A stretch of 42,609 nt of DNA from Azolla pinnata (lineage: Eukaryota > Streptophyta > Polypodiopsida > Salviniales > Salviniaceae): NCBI GenBank assembly GCA_037176905.1, contig JBBBWG010008890.1, positions 18,395 through 61,003 of the forward strand, in the 5' to 3' direction. Below, piece after piece: positions 10,119 to 19,452 of this stretch (within the stretch, counting starts at the first letter, position 1; each line of letters starts with the position of its first letter). The notes beneath the pieces are model-generated. The model was not told where the DNA came from and did no database searches. It worked only from the letters and a program-made list of their open reading frames with translations. The translations under genes and the position numbers were made by a program.

Positions 10119-10123
10119 TTTTT
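10119..10123 (+). terminator. RNA polymerase III terminator of tRNA-Ser
   Basis: A run of five T residues 24 bases after the end of the tRNA, the usual Pol III stop signal. Confidence 0.75.
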
Positions 10124-10145
10124 ATATTCAACTTTTCATTTTCTA

Positions 10146-10440
10146 CACATGTATGTATGTATGTATGTGTGCGTGCATGCATGCATGTGCACGCATGTAT
10201 GCATGCATGCATGCATGGATGATGCGCGCAATCGTTTTGTTTTCAAATTTTCATTTTCTACACATGTATGTATGTATGCAGGCGTGCGTGCATGCATGTG
10301 CACGCATGTGATGCGCGCGCATGCATTCCGTGCGCTATGCATGCATGTTCCGGATGCGCGTACCCATGTCTTCATGCATGCATGCATGTTCTCGATGGGT
10401 GTATCCATGTCTCCACACATGCATGCATGCGTGTTTCCTG
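10146..10440. repeat. CATG/TGTA tetranucleotide array
   Basis: Two blocks (about 10146-10220 and 10261-10435) of CATG, TGTA and CGTG repeats, each block introduced by the same TTTTCATTTTCTACACATGTATG-like sequence. ATGCATGC is self-complementary, so long palindromic stretches arise. Open frames here (Cys, Met and His rich) are artefacts of the repeat. Confidence 0.9.
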
Positions 10441-10755
10441 GAAATTTGAATTATGTACATGCCCTCCCTCCGCTTCCCTCTTCTTTCTTCTTCTTCTTCG
10501 TCTTCCTGCATCTAATTTTAGGGTTTCCTTCGGGCGCGTTGCGTTGCCCCTTCGACCCCCCAGACGGAAGGAAAACAAGAAAAACGCAGAGCGAGCGAAG
10601 CTTTCCTAGGGTTTCTGTTAAGCCCACTCAGAAGACGCCATTGTTTCTCTTTGTCATCATGCGAAAATTCTAGCAGAACAGCGCAGCGGGGGAAGTCTCC
10701 TGGAGCTTCCTTCACGTTTGCACACATTTGTATCTCGGGTATTGCTTCTCCAATT

Positions 10756-10787
10756 CAAGAAGAAGAAGAAGAAGAAGAAGAAGAAGG
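10756..10787. repeat. (AAG)n microsatellite
   Basis: About ten perfect AAG units in the presumed leader of the downstream gene. Confidence 0.95.
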
Positions 10788-10974
10788 AGAAGGTGGAGAG
10801 GAGGAGGAGGTGGACGAGGGGGAAAGGGCTGTTGGATTCCTCTCCGTTTATCTCTGCCGCGGAAGAAAGCAAAGGGAAAAAAGGAGTCGTCGAAAAACGG
10901 CTGGTCTCTCCGTTCACGATCCCGTCCCGTTACTCTTTTGTTGCAGAAGAAGAGAAGAAGAAGGTTCGAGGCTT

Positions 10975-11074
10975 NNNNNNNNNNNNNNNNNNNNNNNNNN
11001 NNNNNNNNNNNNNNNNNNNNNNNNNNNNNNNNNNNNNNNNNNNNNNNNNNNNNNNNNNNNNNNNNNNNNNNNNN
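10975..11074. other. Assembly gap of exactly 100 N
   Basis: A fixed-length placeholder. The 77 bases before it (10898-10974) are identical to the 77 bases after it (11075-11151), so the contigs on either side overlap and the gap probably holds no missing sequence. Confidence 0.97.
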
Positions 11075-11445
11075 CGGCTGGTCTCTCCGTTCACGATCCC
11101 GTCCCGTTACTCTTTTGTTGCAGAAGAAGAGAAGAAGAAGGTTCGAGGCTTAGGGCCTACCGTGTTCTTCTCTCTTTCTTTTTCCTTATTGTTTTGTAGT
11201 ACAAAGGTGCGAATTTGAAGATACTGCCGACCGAATCAAGGGCTACTGCAATTACAGTCGAGGCCTTAATACCAGAAAGCATCCATCGAAAGGAAAATAA
11301 CTGCTCTCTCTCTCTCTCTCTCGCCATTCAGACTATTATTCCGGTATGTTCTGTTTTTACACGCTTCTCATTTCTTTTACCGCTTTCTACTCCTAAGTTA
11401 TTCCAAGTCAATGCATGCTGTGTTTTGACTTGTTCCAGTGAATCT

Positions 11446-11508
11446 ATGGCCGTCGCAAAGGAGCACAAGATGAAATATGTTTTTTTGAAGAGAAATGAGA
11501 GAAAATGA
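11446..11508 (+). CDS. Upstream ORF in the leader (20 codons)
   Basis: ATG at 11446, TGA at 11506-11508, starting MAVAKEHK. It lies just after a predicted acceptor (ending 11438) and ends 58 bases before the main ATG (11567). It is out of frame with the main ORF, so it could lower translation of it. Its start resembles the main protein's MAV start. It may be only a chance ORF. Confidence 0.35.
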   Translation: MAVAKEHKMKYVFLKRNERK

Positions 11509-11566
11509 AGTGATGAATTTTGTAAGTACTTGGCAAAATCTTTGAAGAAAGAAATGTGATTAAGAA

Positions 11567-14500
11567 ATGGCTGTAGAAAGCGAGAAGAATCAAACAGAGA
11601 ACAAGCTATCCAAAGGTGATGATTGTTTTACTGATTCAAATAACGGGCAGAATGATACGAATGCATGTGTGCAAATAATTCTAGGGAACGGCTTGACACA
11701 CAAAGCTATGGATGTCAACAAAAACGTTGATGTGTGTGCAAATGAGCAAATGGTAGTAGATAATTGCTTGGCACAACAAAACACAATTGATGTCAATGTT
11801 TGCCTTGAAGCATCCAATGTCACACACAACAATGCATTTGGTGCATGTGGAAATGGGCAAATGATATCCATTCTAGGTCCCCAAGATTTTTCCCAGAAGG
11901 GTGCTGCAGTCAAAGCATCAGATAGCTCACAGTATGTTTTCAATGCTTCCAGTGCTTATGTGAATTGTCCGAGTATATCAGATCAAAATTTGGAAACTCG
12001 CGTAAGGAAGGCTGACTGGCTCAGGGCCGCTGAAAACACACCTAATGCTGCATTCACATCTGGTAAATATGAAGAAGAACAAAGGATAGCAGATAGAGGT
12101 GTCGGAATTGCGCCACCCAAGATCTTTGGCATTACGGATTACTCAGAAGAAAATAATAGCACGAAAACTGTTGTTAGCACTCTTGTTGCATGTGATAATG
12201 GCCTTATGACATTAAAGAGATCGTTGAATAGCAAATCATATGAGGTCATACAGATGGTTGAATGTTCTCAAGCTTCTTCTATCCCATGGAATGCCACTGA
12301 TACATTTGATGGAATACGGCAAATCAGATCAGAGCAGCGCTTGGACACTGCGACTAGAAAGCCTATCAACAATGGAACTAAGAAAGACATGATTGAGACA
12401 AGTGCAGAAACTCTACCACATGATGCTGGTCATAGTGCAGAGGGGGCCAAAGTCTGTGAAATATCAGACAAAACTCCAGGCATCACCGCTGCAAATAATG
12501 CATACCAGTCTGAAGCTGATTGGAATCAAGGAAATCACTGTTCATTTGTTATAAAATCTGAAAATAATCCAGGGAACTCTTCAGTAGAATTGGGTGAGAT
12601 TCCTGAAAAACAATTGCAGATACGAGGAGGGAACCCTGGCTATGAATTCTTTGGGAATGGTCAAGCTGAAGTTTGGACAGAATGTGCTCAATCTTGTAAA
12701 CGGATAGTGATGGATTCGTGTCAGAGTCCTCTCATGAATACTGGTACCGATTCCTTAATCAACTCGACCATGCAAGGGAGCATCAATGATATGCATAAGA
12801 TCGCGCAAAACATTGTATGTAAGCAGTGCATATTCTTATCTTTATATTTCTTATAACATATATGTATGTTATGATGTAAATAATGTATATACGCAACATA
12901 CTGTAAATATCATATGTATGTGAATGTATGCATATTGTATAAATACCATATATACGTGTGTATGAACACCATATGTATTTGCATATATGTATAGATCTGT
13001 ATTTCGTTGATGATATTTATTCTGAGGTTGCTCTATGGGTACAGTCAGTGTTCAGGCCTTTGGTTGCAATTTGTTCACAAGAGTCAGTCAATCAAGAACC
13101 TTGTGAAACAGCACTTGTAAGCACTGACATAGCAGGCTGGCAACGCTTTGATACAGAATATACTAGTGCCCAAATCCCTTATGGTATGTTACTGGCTAGG
13201 ATATTAAATTTTTTTTACTATATCCTGTTCATGTATGTGCTTATGTGCACTTGTATTTAATTGTAACTATTTGGATTAATATGTATGTATATATGTCTCT
13301 CTCTATATACACAAGTCTGTCGAAACGGATGTCTTGGATTGTGGCTACAAATGAACAATTGACCACCTTGTGCTTACTAATGAACAGTTGCTGGTGGTCA
13401 CCCCCAACAGGGGCAGGAGCTATGGGAACAATTACTGGAAGGTGCATTAGAAACCAATGCAAATGATAGTGATTTGAGTGTTTTCCCTCAAGCTCCGACA
13501 TTTCCTTTGAATGAAGGGAACCAGTTGTGGCTAGCTTCACCTGGGAACCCTTTTATTGAGAGCGTTGATAGGACCAGTAACTTCTCCGAAGCTGAGGGTT
13601 TTGCCATACCAAGTTTCAAAAATGCTCTCATGAATGCTGAGAAAGAATCCTTCCAGAATTCCAGTGCAAGCATGGGTTTCCTGTCAGGTACGTATCAGTC
13701 TTTTAGCTAAATTCGAGGATAGGCTGAATTATTGGCTTTGTAGTATATATATATACACACACATATACCTTTGTGTGTGTATATGTGTGCTAGTTGTGTT
13801 ACTAGTATGATATATGCATACATGTACTGTACTAGTAACGCATGCATCTACATGTTCAAGCGTACACATAATGCACAAAAAGACAGTTGCAACCCAATCA
13901 CACATGTATATGTATATTTTGATACATCCACATCCACATACATAGATATAGCTTGCACATATAACTATACACATAATTAGAATGGAAGAGAGTCTGGGAG
14001 TGACGAGAACTGTTATATCTGGATCCAGCTAGTGAAAGCTATGCAAACACAGAAGAAAAGCTACATTTGCAATCCATGCCTGAGGTACCAAGGCCATCAT
14101 TGGATATCAGAGCTGCTCCCTCTTTCACCAATGTTGCCGACCCGGAATCCCTGGCATTGTTCAAGGCAGCTACACCAACACCTAATGCTACAAATGATGT
14201 TTGTGGGCACGGAGCTTGGGAGGCCAATTTTGATACATTCGTTCCTGTCAACGGGTCAGACACTTTTGTGTCGACTACACAGAATGCAACACCACAGGGG
14301 GTGCCGAGGTCTTCGTCATTGCCACGACTGATAGATCGATTGCATGGGGAGCAGGGAGTTCATTATGAGCAAGAAGGGCATCGCTGGAGTTTTTCAGTGG
14401 CTTCAGATGAGCTTGCAACACCATCATTGGCACCATCCGAGAAACAGAAAATAAGAAGTCTGCATGCAGCTCTTGGTTTTATGTCTCCTCGCATAAGCCC

Positions 14501-14666
14501 TTTAGTGAAAAAAGTTGTGAAGTCGATTCAAACTTCTCCTGTGGTGGGCAAGACAACGCCAAAGCATAGAGCTCAGAACATGAGCAGTAAAAGCAGTGCA
14601 AGTGTCATGGAGAAGCCGAAAAAGCCATTGTGGGCACGCTGTGTGTGTTGCTCCAAGATCGAGTAG
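11567..14666 (+). CDS. Plant protein of unknown function, four exons
   Basis: Exons 11567-12814, 13027-13183 (start could be 13045), 13388-13687 and 14029-14666 (start could be 14008). The phases agree and give about 780 residues. I do not recognise the family. The first exon (416 codons) is Asn, Ser and Gln rich and likely disordered; it repeats a short motif of the form xCxNxxM (CANEQMVV, ACGNGQMISI, ACDNGLMTL). The most protein-like part is the end: a basic helical stretch (KIRSLHAALGFMSPRISPLV) and a Cys cluster LWARCVCCSKIE at the stop. No signal peptide or membrane segment is seen. Intron 1 (about 12815-13026) and intron 3 (13688-14028) hold TA/CA microsatellites. The intron before exon 3 has a good branch-point-like CTAAT just before its acceptor. 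Confidence 0.7.
13738..13980. repeat. TA/CA-rich microsatellite in an intron
   Basis: Mixed TATA, CACA and TGTG runs with CATGTA units inside intron 3 of the unknown gene; no coding potential. Confidence 0.8.
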
Positions 14667-15534
14667 GTGCTCGGTCATATACACGGCAAGCTTCGACCCC
14701 AAGATGCAAGTAAATGCTTCGTCCAAAGCTTAAAGCCTAAAGCCTACCATAATCAGGGTAGAAATGGAATGTCTTTCCTTGTCCTTGAGATGATACATGG
14801 AGTGTAACATTATCGGCAGGATCCACGTTTTGTGTTGTACACTATAATGAAGAGATTCCAGAATCATGTTGGGGGATGATTGTTCCATTCTCGTTTTAGC
14901 CATTGCAGAGGGACACACTTTTACGATTAGGTCTCAAAGTCTTAGGTCTCAACTTGTCTCAAGAGGGGGCCGTTGTTTTCAAACACAACTAACTGCTTGT
15001 TTTAGATTGTTTGCACACTGCCAAGTATAGTTTATTTACACTGACCAGCCTTGCACATTGTATGCTTACATGTCCTCAGTTCTTTCTTGATGTTGTGGCA
15101 TGCATTATCTCTTCTCCCTTGTGCATAGATCTCGTATCGTCGAAAATTTGTGTAGAATATGCTTTCAACAGCAGTACCATTTTTTTGCCTGCCTATTCAA
15201 TTTGCAGCAATATACTCAGAAAAGTGGATGGTCTGCTTTTTGACTGTAAACAAACTAAATGTCTGCATCTTGTTGCTTCATCAATGTCTCAAGCCATGCT
15301 CTTCATCTTTTGCGTCTTTTGGTGGCCCATAGCCAAATAAATGATCAAAGCAGAACCTGTCCAGTGTAATGCGTCAGTCAGAATGACTGATTGAATACTG
15401 GAGACTTCTGTCGGAAGCCAATCATGTGAGATGGGGTGTGCATTGATTGTGTAAGCATTTGATCCGATTCCTGGTATATGAGCTTTTTGGGCAAGACTTC
15501 AACCACCCGAATTCAATCTAACTGTTTATTGCAG
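14667..15534. other. 3' region of the unknown gene, no clear gene
   Basis: Probably 3' UTR and spacer. A T-rich segment near 15010-15340 keeps one open frame (Cys and Leu rich), but it looks like random translation. TAG|GTGCTC right at the stop codon (14664-14672) could serve as a donor for a 3' UTR intron leading to the segment at 15535. Confidence 0.4.
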
Positions 15535-15815
15535 GAAAGGTGTCTGAAACCTGCGAGGCAGGAAAGGAGCGGTTGTTGGAGATCAACCAACTGCTCCCTA
15601 CTCCTGGAGAGGTAATTCTGTAGAAAGAGGAAGATAATCTTCAACTTGTTTCTTCCATCAACCGGTGGATGCAGCGAAAAGCTCATAATCAGAAGCCATT
15701 GAAGTGTTCCATGTTGAGCCTTCGTTCTTCTCTTTCCTCATCTGTAAGATTATTTCCATGGATGATCCTGAAGAAGAGGAAGGTTTTGAACCCAGGAAAG
15801 ATTCAAATGGTTTGA
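15535..15815 (+). pseudogene. Orphan exon-like segment, one in-frame stop
   Basis: After a strong acceptor (CTGTTTATTGCAG) a frame opens: KVSETCEAGKERLLEINQ, then LLPTPGE followed by a donor-like GTAATT (15612). In the same frame a single TAG (15621) is followed by another protein-like stretch (KEEDNLQLVSSINRWMQRKA) up to TGA at 15813-15815. It may be a real exon of an unannotated gene, an alternative 3' exon of the gene upstream, or a remnant. I do not recognise the protein. Confidence 0.3.
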
Positions 15816-16140
15816 GGGGCATCCCCTACATTCAACTGTGCTTCTAAGCTATTCTTATCGACAGAGATACTACCCATCTCATGCTTCCCCTGTTTTCTGC
15901 TGCTCTCTCTCCTTCCCTTCCTCCTCTTCCTCCTCCTCCTCCTCCTTCTTGGGTTTGTATTGCCGTATTGAGGAGAGACACTGCAGACTTTGTATCTTGC
16001 ATATCCTGCATATCCTCCCTGGCTCTCCCACATCTCCCTCACTTCCCTTCATCTAAGGTCTCGTGCCCTTGCTCAAAGGCTCTTGATCGATGCGGCGTGG
16101 TTGATGAAGCTGCTGCCGTTGCTGCCGTGGTCGATCATGG
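15816..16140. other. Spacer with C/T-rich tract
   Basis: A TCC-rich tract around 15900-15950 and no supported gene. The frame open through here into the GAT/GAA array has no recognisable domain. Confidence 0.4.
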
Positions 16141-16456
16141 AGATGGTGGTGGGGATGAGGATGAGGATGAGGAAGAAGAAGATGATGATGATGAAGAAGA
16201 AGAAGAAGAAGATGATGATGATGATGAAGAAGAAGAAGAAGAAGAAGATGATGATGGTGATGAAGAAGAAGAAGAAGATGATGATGGTGATGAAGAAGGA
16301 GAAGAAGATGATGGTGATGAAGAAGAAGAAGAAGAAGATGATGATGATGAAGGTGATGATGATGGTGATGGTGATGGTGATGGTGATGATGAAGAAGATG
16401 ATGATGATGATGGTGATGAGGGTGATGATGGTGATGATGGTGATGATGTTGTTGAT
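16141..16456. repeat. Compound (GAT)n/(GAA)n microsatellite
   Basis: About 315 bp of alternating GAT, GAA and GGT triplets in blocks, for example runs of GAA broken by GATGATGAT. It is open in several frames on both strands (Asp/Glu, Met/Lys or His/Leu), as expected of a triplet repeat. Confidence 0.95.
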
Positions 16457-17798
16457 GGACTATGGCAGGTGATGAAGGGTTAGAGCTTAGGTTCATCACC
16501 TGCCACATAGCTTAGGTTTGGGTGTTTGTTAGTGCTTAAGGCTTTGGGCGGTTCTTATTTCTTGCTTCCATTCTCAGCTTCATTTCGCGAATATTTGGTT
16601 TTCCAACAGCCAAACAGAGGCCAGAGCAAAGCTTAATGAACTCTACAGACGGTTCTGTTTAGGAATGCCCAGGAGCGAAATACCAGTCAGTACCTGGGCG
16701 ACTTTCGTAAACGGCAGAAAGAACGAACGATTGTTGATACCTTTCTGGTCCAAAGACTCTGGTGGTCCTGCTTCTCGCGAGACCCAGTTTGCGACAAACA
16801 CGGAAGTCATTAAAAACTAATCTAAGACCGATTAGTCGCCTCTTGAAAGGCGAGCTAATTTGAGAGTTCAAAATAATAATCCAAAGGATAGCTCAGACAG
16901 CATGGGCGAGTTTCCATCTTACGCCTAATATGTGAATTGGGATGGGGAACGAAGGTAAAACTCGGACACTGTTGTTAACTGTCAGCACCACCAGTTGGTA
17001 GTAGCAGTAGTGGGGTCGATACTAATAGAGAACGGAAATCCTTTGTTTGTTTTTTTTTTTCCCTCCCCCATCTTTGTCTTGGGAAGAAGAATCTATCGTT
17101 TTCAACGGGCTCTGGGTGGTGGTGGGGAGTGGACCATAGATAAGAATGGAGGCAAAACCGCGCAAGGTTCGATGAGAGCCAGCGTCTTACGGAGATGAGC
17201 GTTTACCTGGCATACATAAGTGTGCATCGAACTCGCGAAGTGGCCTCGGAACTGCATACGGGATCGCACACGTCCCCTCCATCAGCTCTTCTCTGGAGGA
17301 GCAGAGCTCCATGTACTGCTTGCTAGCTAGCACACTGGTAAAAACAAAAACAACGACAATAAGCAAAGCAACAAAGAATCGTGGGTTGTTCTTCTTTTTC
17401 TTCTTCTTCCTCTTCAGTGTCTTCGTTTCGCCTCAAATCGGGTCAAACAGTTTGTCTCATACATGTAGAATCAAGGGTTAAAATTCTTCTTCTTCTGCTT
17501 CTTCTTCTGCTTCTTGTTCTACATCATTGACAGCCTGTGGCTAGGCAAATTCCCAAGAGGGAGGGAGGGCCAGCACGTGAACGCACCCTAAGGCCAGACA
17601 GAGCATACGAAGATTGTGCCTTTGACAGACCTTTGATTTTTTATTTTTTATTTTTTTTTTCCCCTTCTCTGTCTGTGTGTGTTTGTCAGGACACATCTGT
17701 GCAAAAGTACATGTCACAAGTGCGAAGATCCCACAGGCGGAGAAAGATCTTTCCCCGACGAGAATGAGCAGCTATCTGTGCATGGCCCCCCTCCCTGC
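16457..17798. other. Intergenic, no supported gene
   Basis: Includes T-runs (about 17047 and 17640-17660), TTC-rich pieces (about 17390-17520) and mixed sequence. I looked on both strands and found no convincing exon, tRNA or element. Confidence 0.5.
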
Positions 17799-17834
17799 AT
17801 ACACACACACACACACACACAACACACACACACA
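17799..17834. repeat. (CA)n microsatellite
   Basis: About 16 CA units with one phase break. Confidence 0.95.
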
Positions 17835-18186
17835 TGCAAAATAAACATGTTTGTATATCCATCTGCTCGAAGAGAATTGAGTGCCGATTTGCAGAGGATC
17901 GTTTTGCAGGGCGGTTTGCACTCAACCAATTCTGATATATTTAGCTGTTGAACGCAGTGCCATCGGAGGGAGGGCGCATTTTCCTCGGATCGTGAACGAC
18001 GGAGACCCGAATGGCATCTCAGATGTGTTCCGTGGCCCTACATATCTATCAGGATGGGGCCCCACTGATCCGGCCTCCACCGATGCGGCTTGCGACTAAC
18101 TGATCAAGTTGAATGTGCTAAGGTAGACCCGCATCTTGCGATCACAATCGACTCGCATGTGACCCCACCCCTAAAGAGATAGCACA
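17835..18186. other. Spacer, nothing recognised
   Basis: Mixed-composition sequence between two microsatellites; no gene supported. Confidence 0.5.
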
Positions 18187-18985
18187 GGAAATCCACACAT
18201 ATAGACATGCACACATACATACATACGCACATACAACATAAATACATACATACATACATAAATGCATACATGCATACATACATACGTGCACACATACATG
18301 CACACACTTACATACATAGAACATAAATGCATACATGCATACATACATACACACATACATGCACACATACATGCATACACACATGCATACATACATACAT
18401 AGACACATACATGCACACATACATACATACACACATGCACACATACATGCATGCACACATACATACATACACACACATGTATACATAGCACAGAACGCAT
18501 GCATTACATACATACACACACATACATACACACACATACACACACACACATCCATACACACACATACACACACATCCATACACACACATACACACATACA
18601 CACATATAGGCATACTACACATACTACACACGTATAGGCATACTACACATACTACACATACATACACACATACACACATATAGGCATACTACACACACAC
18701 ACACACACATACACACATATAGGCATACTACACATGCTACACATACATATACACATACAGACAGATATACATAGTATATGTGTGCATGCAGGTGTGTGTA
18801 TGTATGCGTGCATGCATGTTGTGCCTGGCTATGTGTGCGTGCATGCATGTTGTGTGTGGCTATGTGTGCGTGCATGCATGCATGTTAGATGCATGCATGT
18901 ATGTGTGCGTGCGTGCGTGCTGTGCATGTGTGCGTATGCGTGCATGCGTACCTATGTATGCATGCATGCATGCATGCATAGGGAT
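18187..18985. repeat. Long CATA/CACA and TGCATG array with embedded minisatellite
   Basis: About 800 bp. First CATA and ACAC units (18187-18600), then a higher-order unit containing TATAGGCATACTACACATAC (about four copies, 18606-18755), then an inverted-sense TGCATG/GTGTG part (18780-18985). The composition switches from A/C-rich to G/T-rich near 18775. Confidence 0.92.
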
Positions 18986-19452
18986 TTGGGATGCGTTTGC
19001 AATGACCACATTCCGATGTGCAGAAGCATGCTCTCCTAGGATCCTTTCTGCACATTGGGAGTTATGATTTCCTTTCTTCTGCGCCATGTCTTCTTGTACA
19101 CAGCTTCAGCTTCCACAGAGCGTGAAGAATCGACTCCACGGAGCAGGAAAAAAAGCAGGCGCAGAGCAGCCCATCATCAGCAAAAGAGGGGCAGGGGAAG
19201 CAGAAAGGGAAAGCCACCCATATCTCCACCCCCCGCCCCTCCAGCAAGAAAAGCCCCCACAAGAAAGCAACCCATCTCCAGAAATTCGCCCCCGTAATCC
19301 AAAAGGAAAGCCACCCACATCTTGGGCAGAAAGAAAAGCAAGCTCAAAGCTCTTAGTTGATTGAGGTGCTGGTGGGGTTTGGGATTGGGATTGGGAAGGG
19401 GGCAGAGAGGCTGGGCTTAGCTTCTGTTTTCTCACCATCATTCTGTTGCTTC
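18986..19452 (+). other. Probable 5' leader of the WW-domain gene
   Basis: A purine-rich leader-like segment. A candidate donor near 19362 (GATTGAG|GTGCTG) could join a 5' UTR exon to the coding exon. An ORF from 19086 (92 codons, Pro/Lys-rich) is possible, but I do not support it as a gene. Confidence 0.4.

Larger units (their letters stand above)
10500..11566 (+). other. 5' leader region of the 11567-14666 gene, spliced
   Basis: Plant leader signatures appear (AGGGTTT motifs near 10520 and 10608, a GAA tract at 10756-10787, a CT tract at 11304-11323). Splice signals suggest a leader exon that begins after TTGTTTTGTAG near 11200 and ends at the donor GTATGT (11344), then an acceptor GACTTGTTCCAG ending 11438. 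The region includes an N gap with duplicated flanks. The exact transcription start is unknown. Confidence 0.5.

Noticed and set aside
10020..10673. 217-codon frame starting inside tRNA-Ser
   Set aside because: It runs over the tRNA gene and the CATG array; its Cys/Met/His composition is that of the repeat.
10651..11199. Frames that run through the N gap
   Set aside because: They exist only because N codons are translated as X; the flanks are the same 77 bp twice.
15881..16483. 200-codon frame with an Asp/Glu-rich tail
   Set aside because: More than half of it is the GAT/GAA microsatellite, the rest has no domain, and overlapping frames on both strands are equally open.
16053..16508. His/Leu-rich minus-strand frame
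   Set aside because: It is the complement of the same triplet repeat and has no other content.
18142..18603. 153-codon Cys/Val/Met-rich frame and similar ones on both strands
   Set aside because: Direct translation of CATA/CACA repeats with no stop codons; no protein features.
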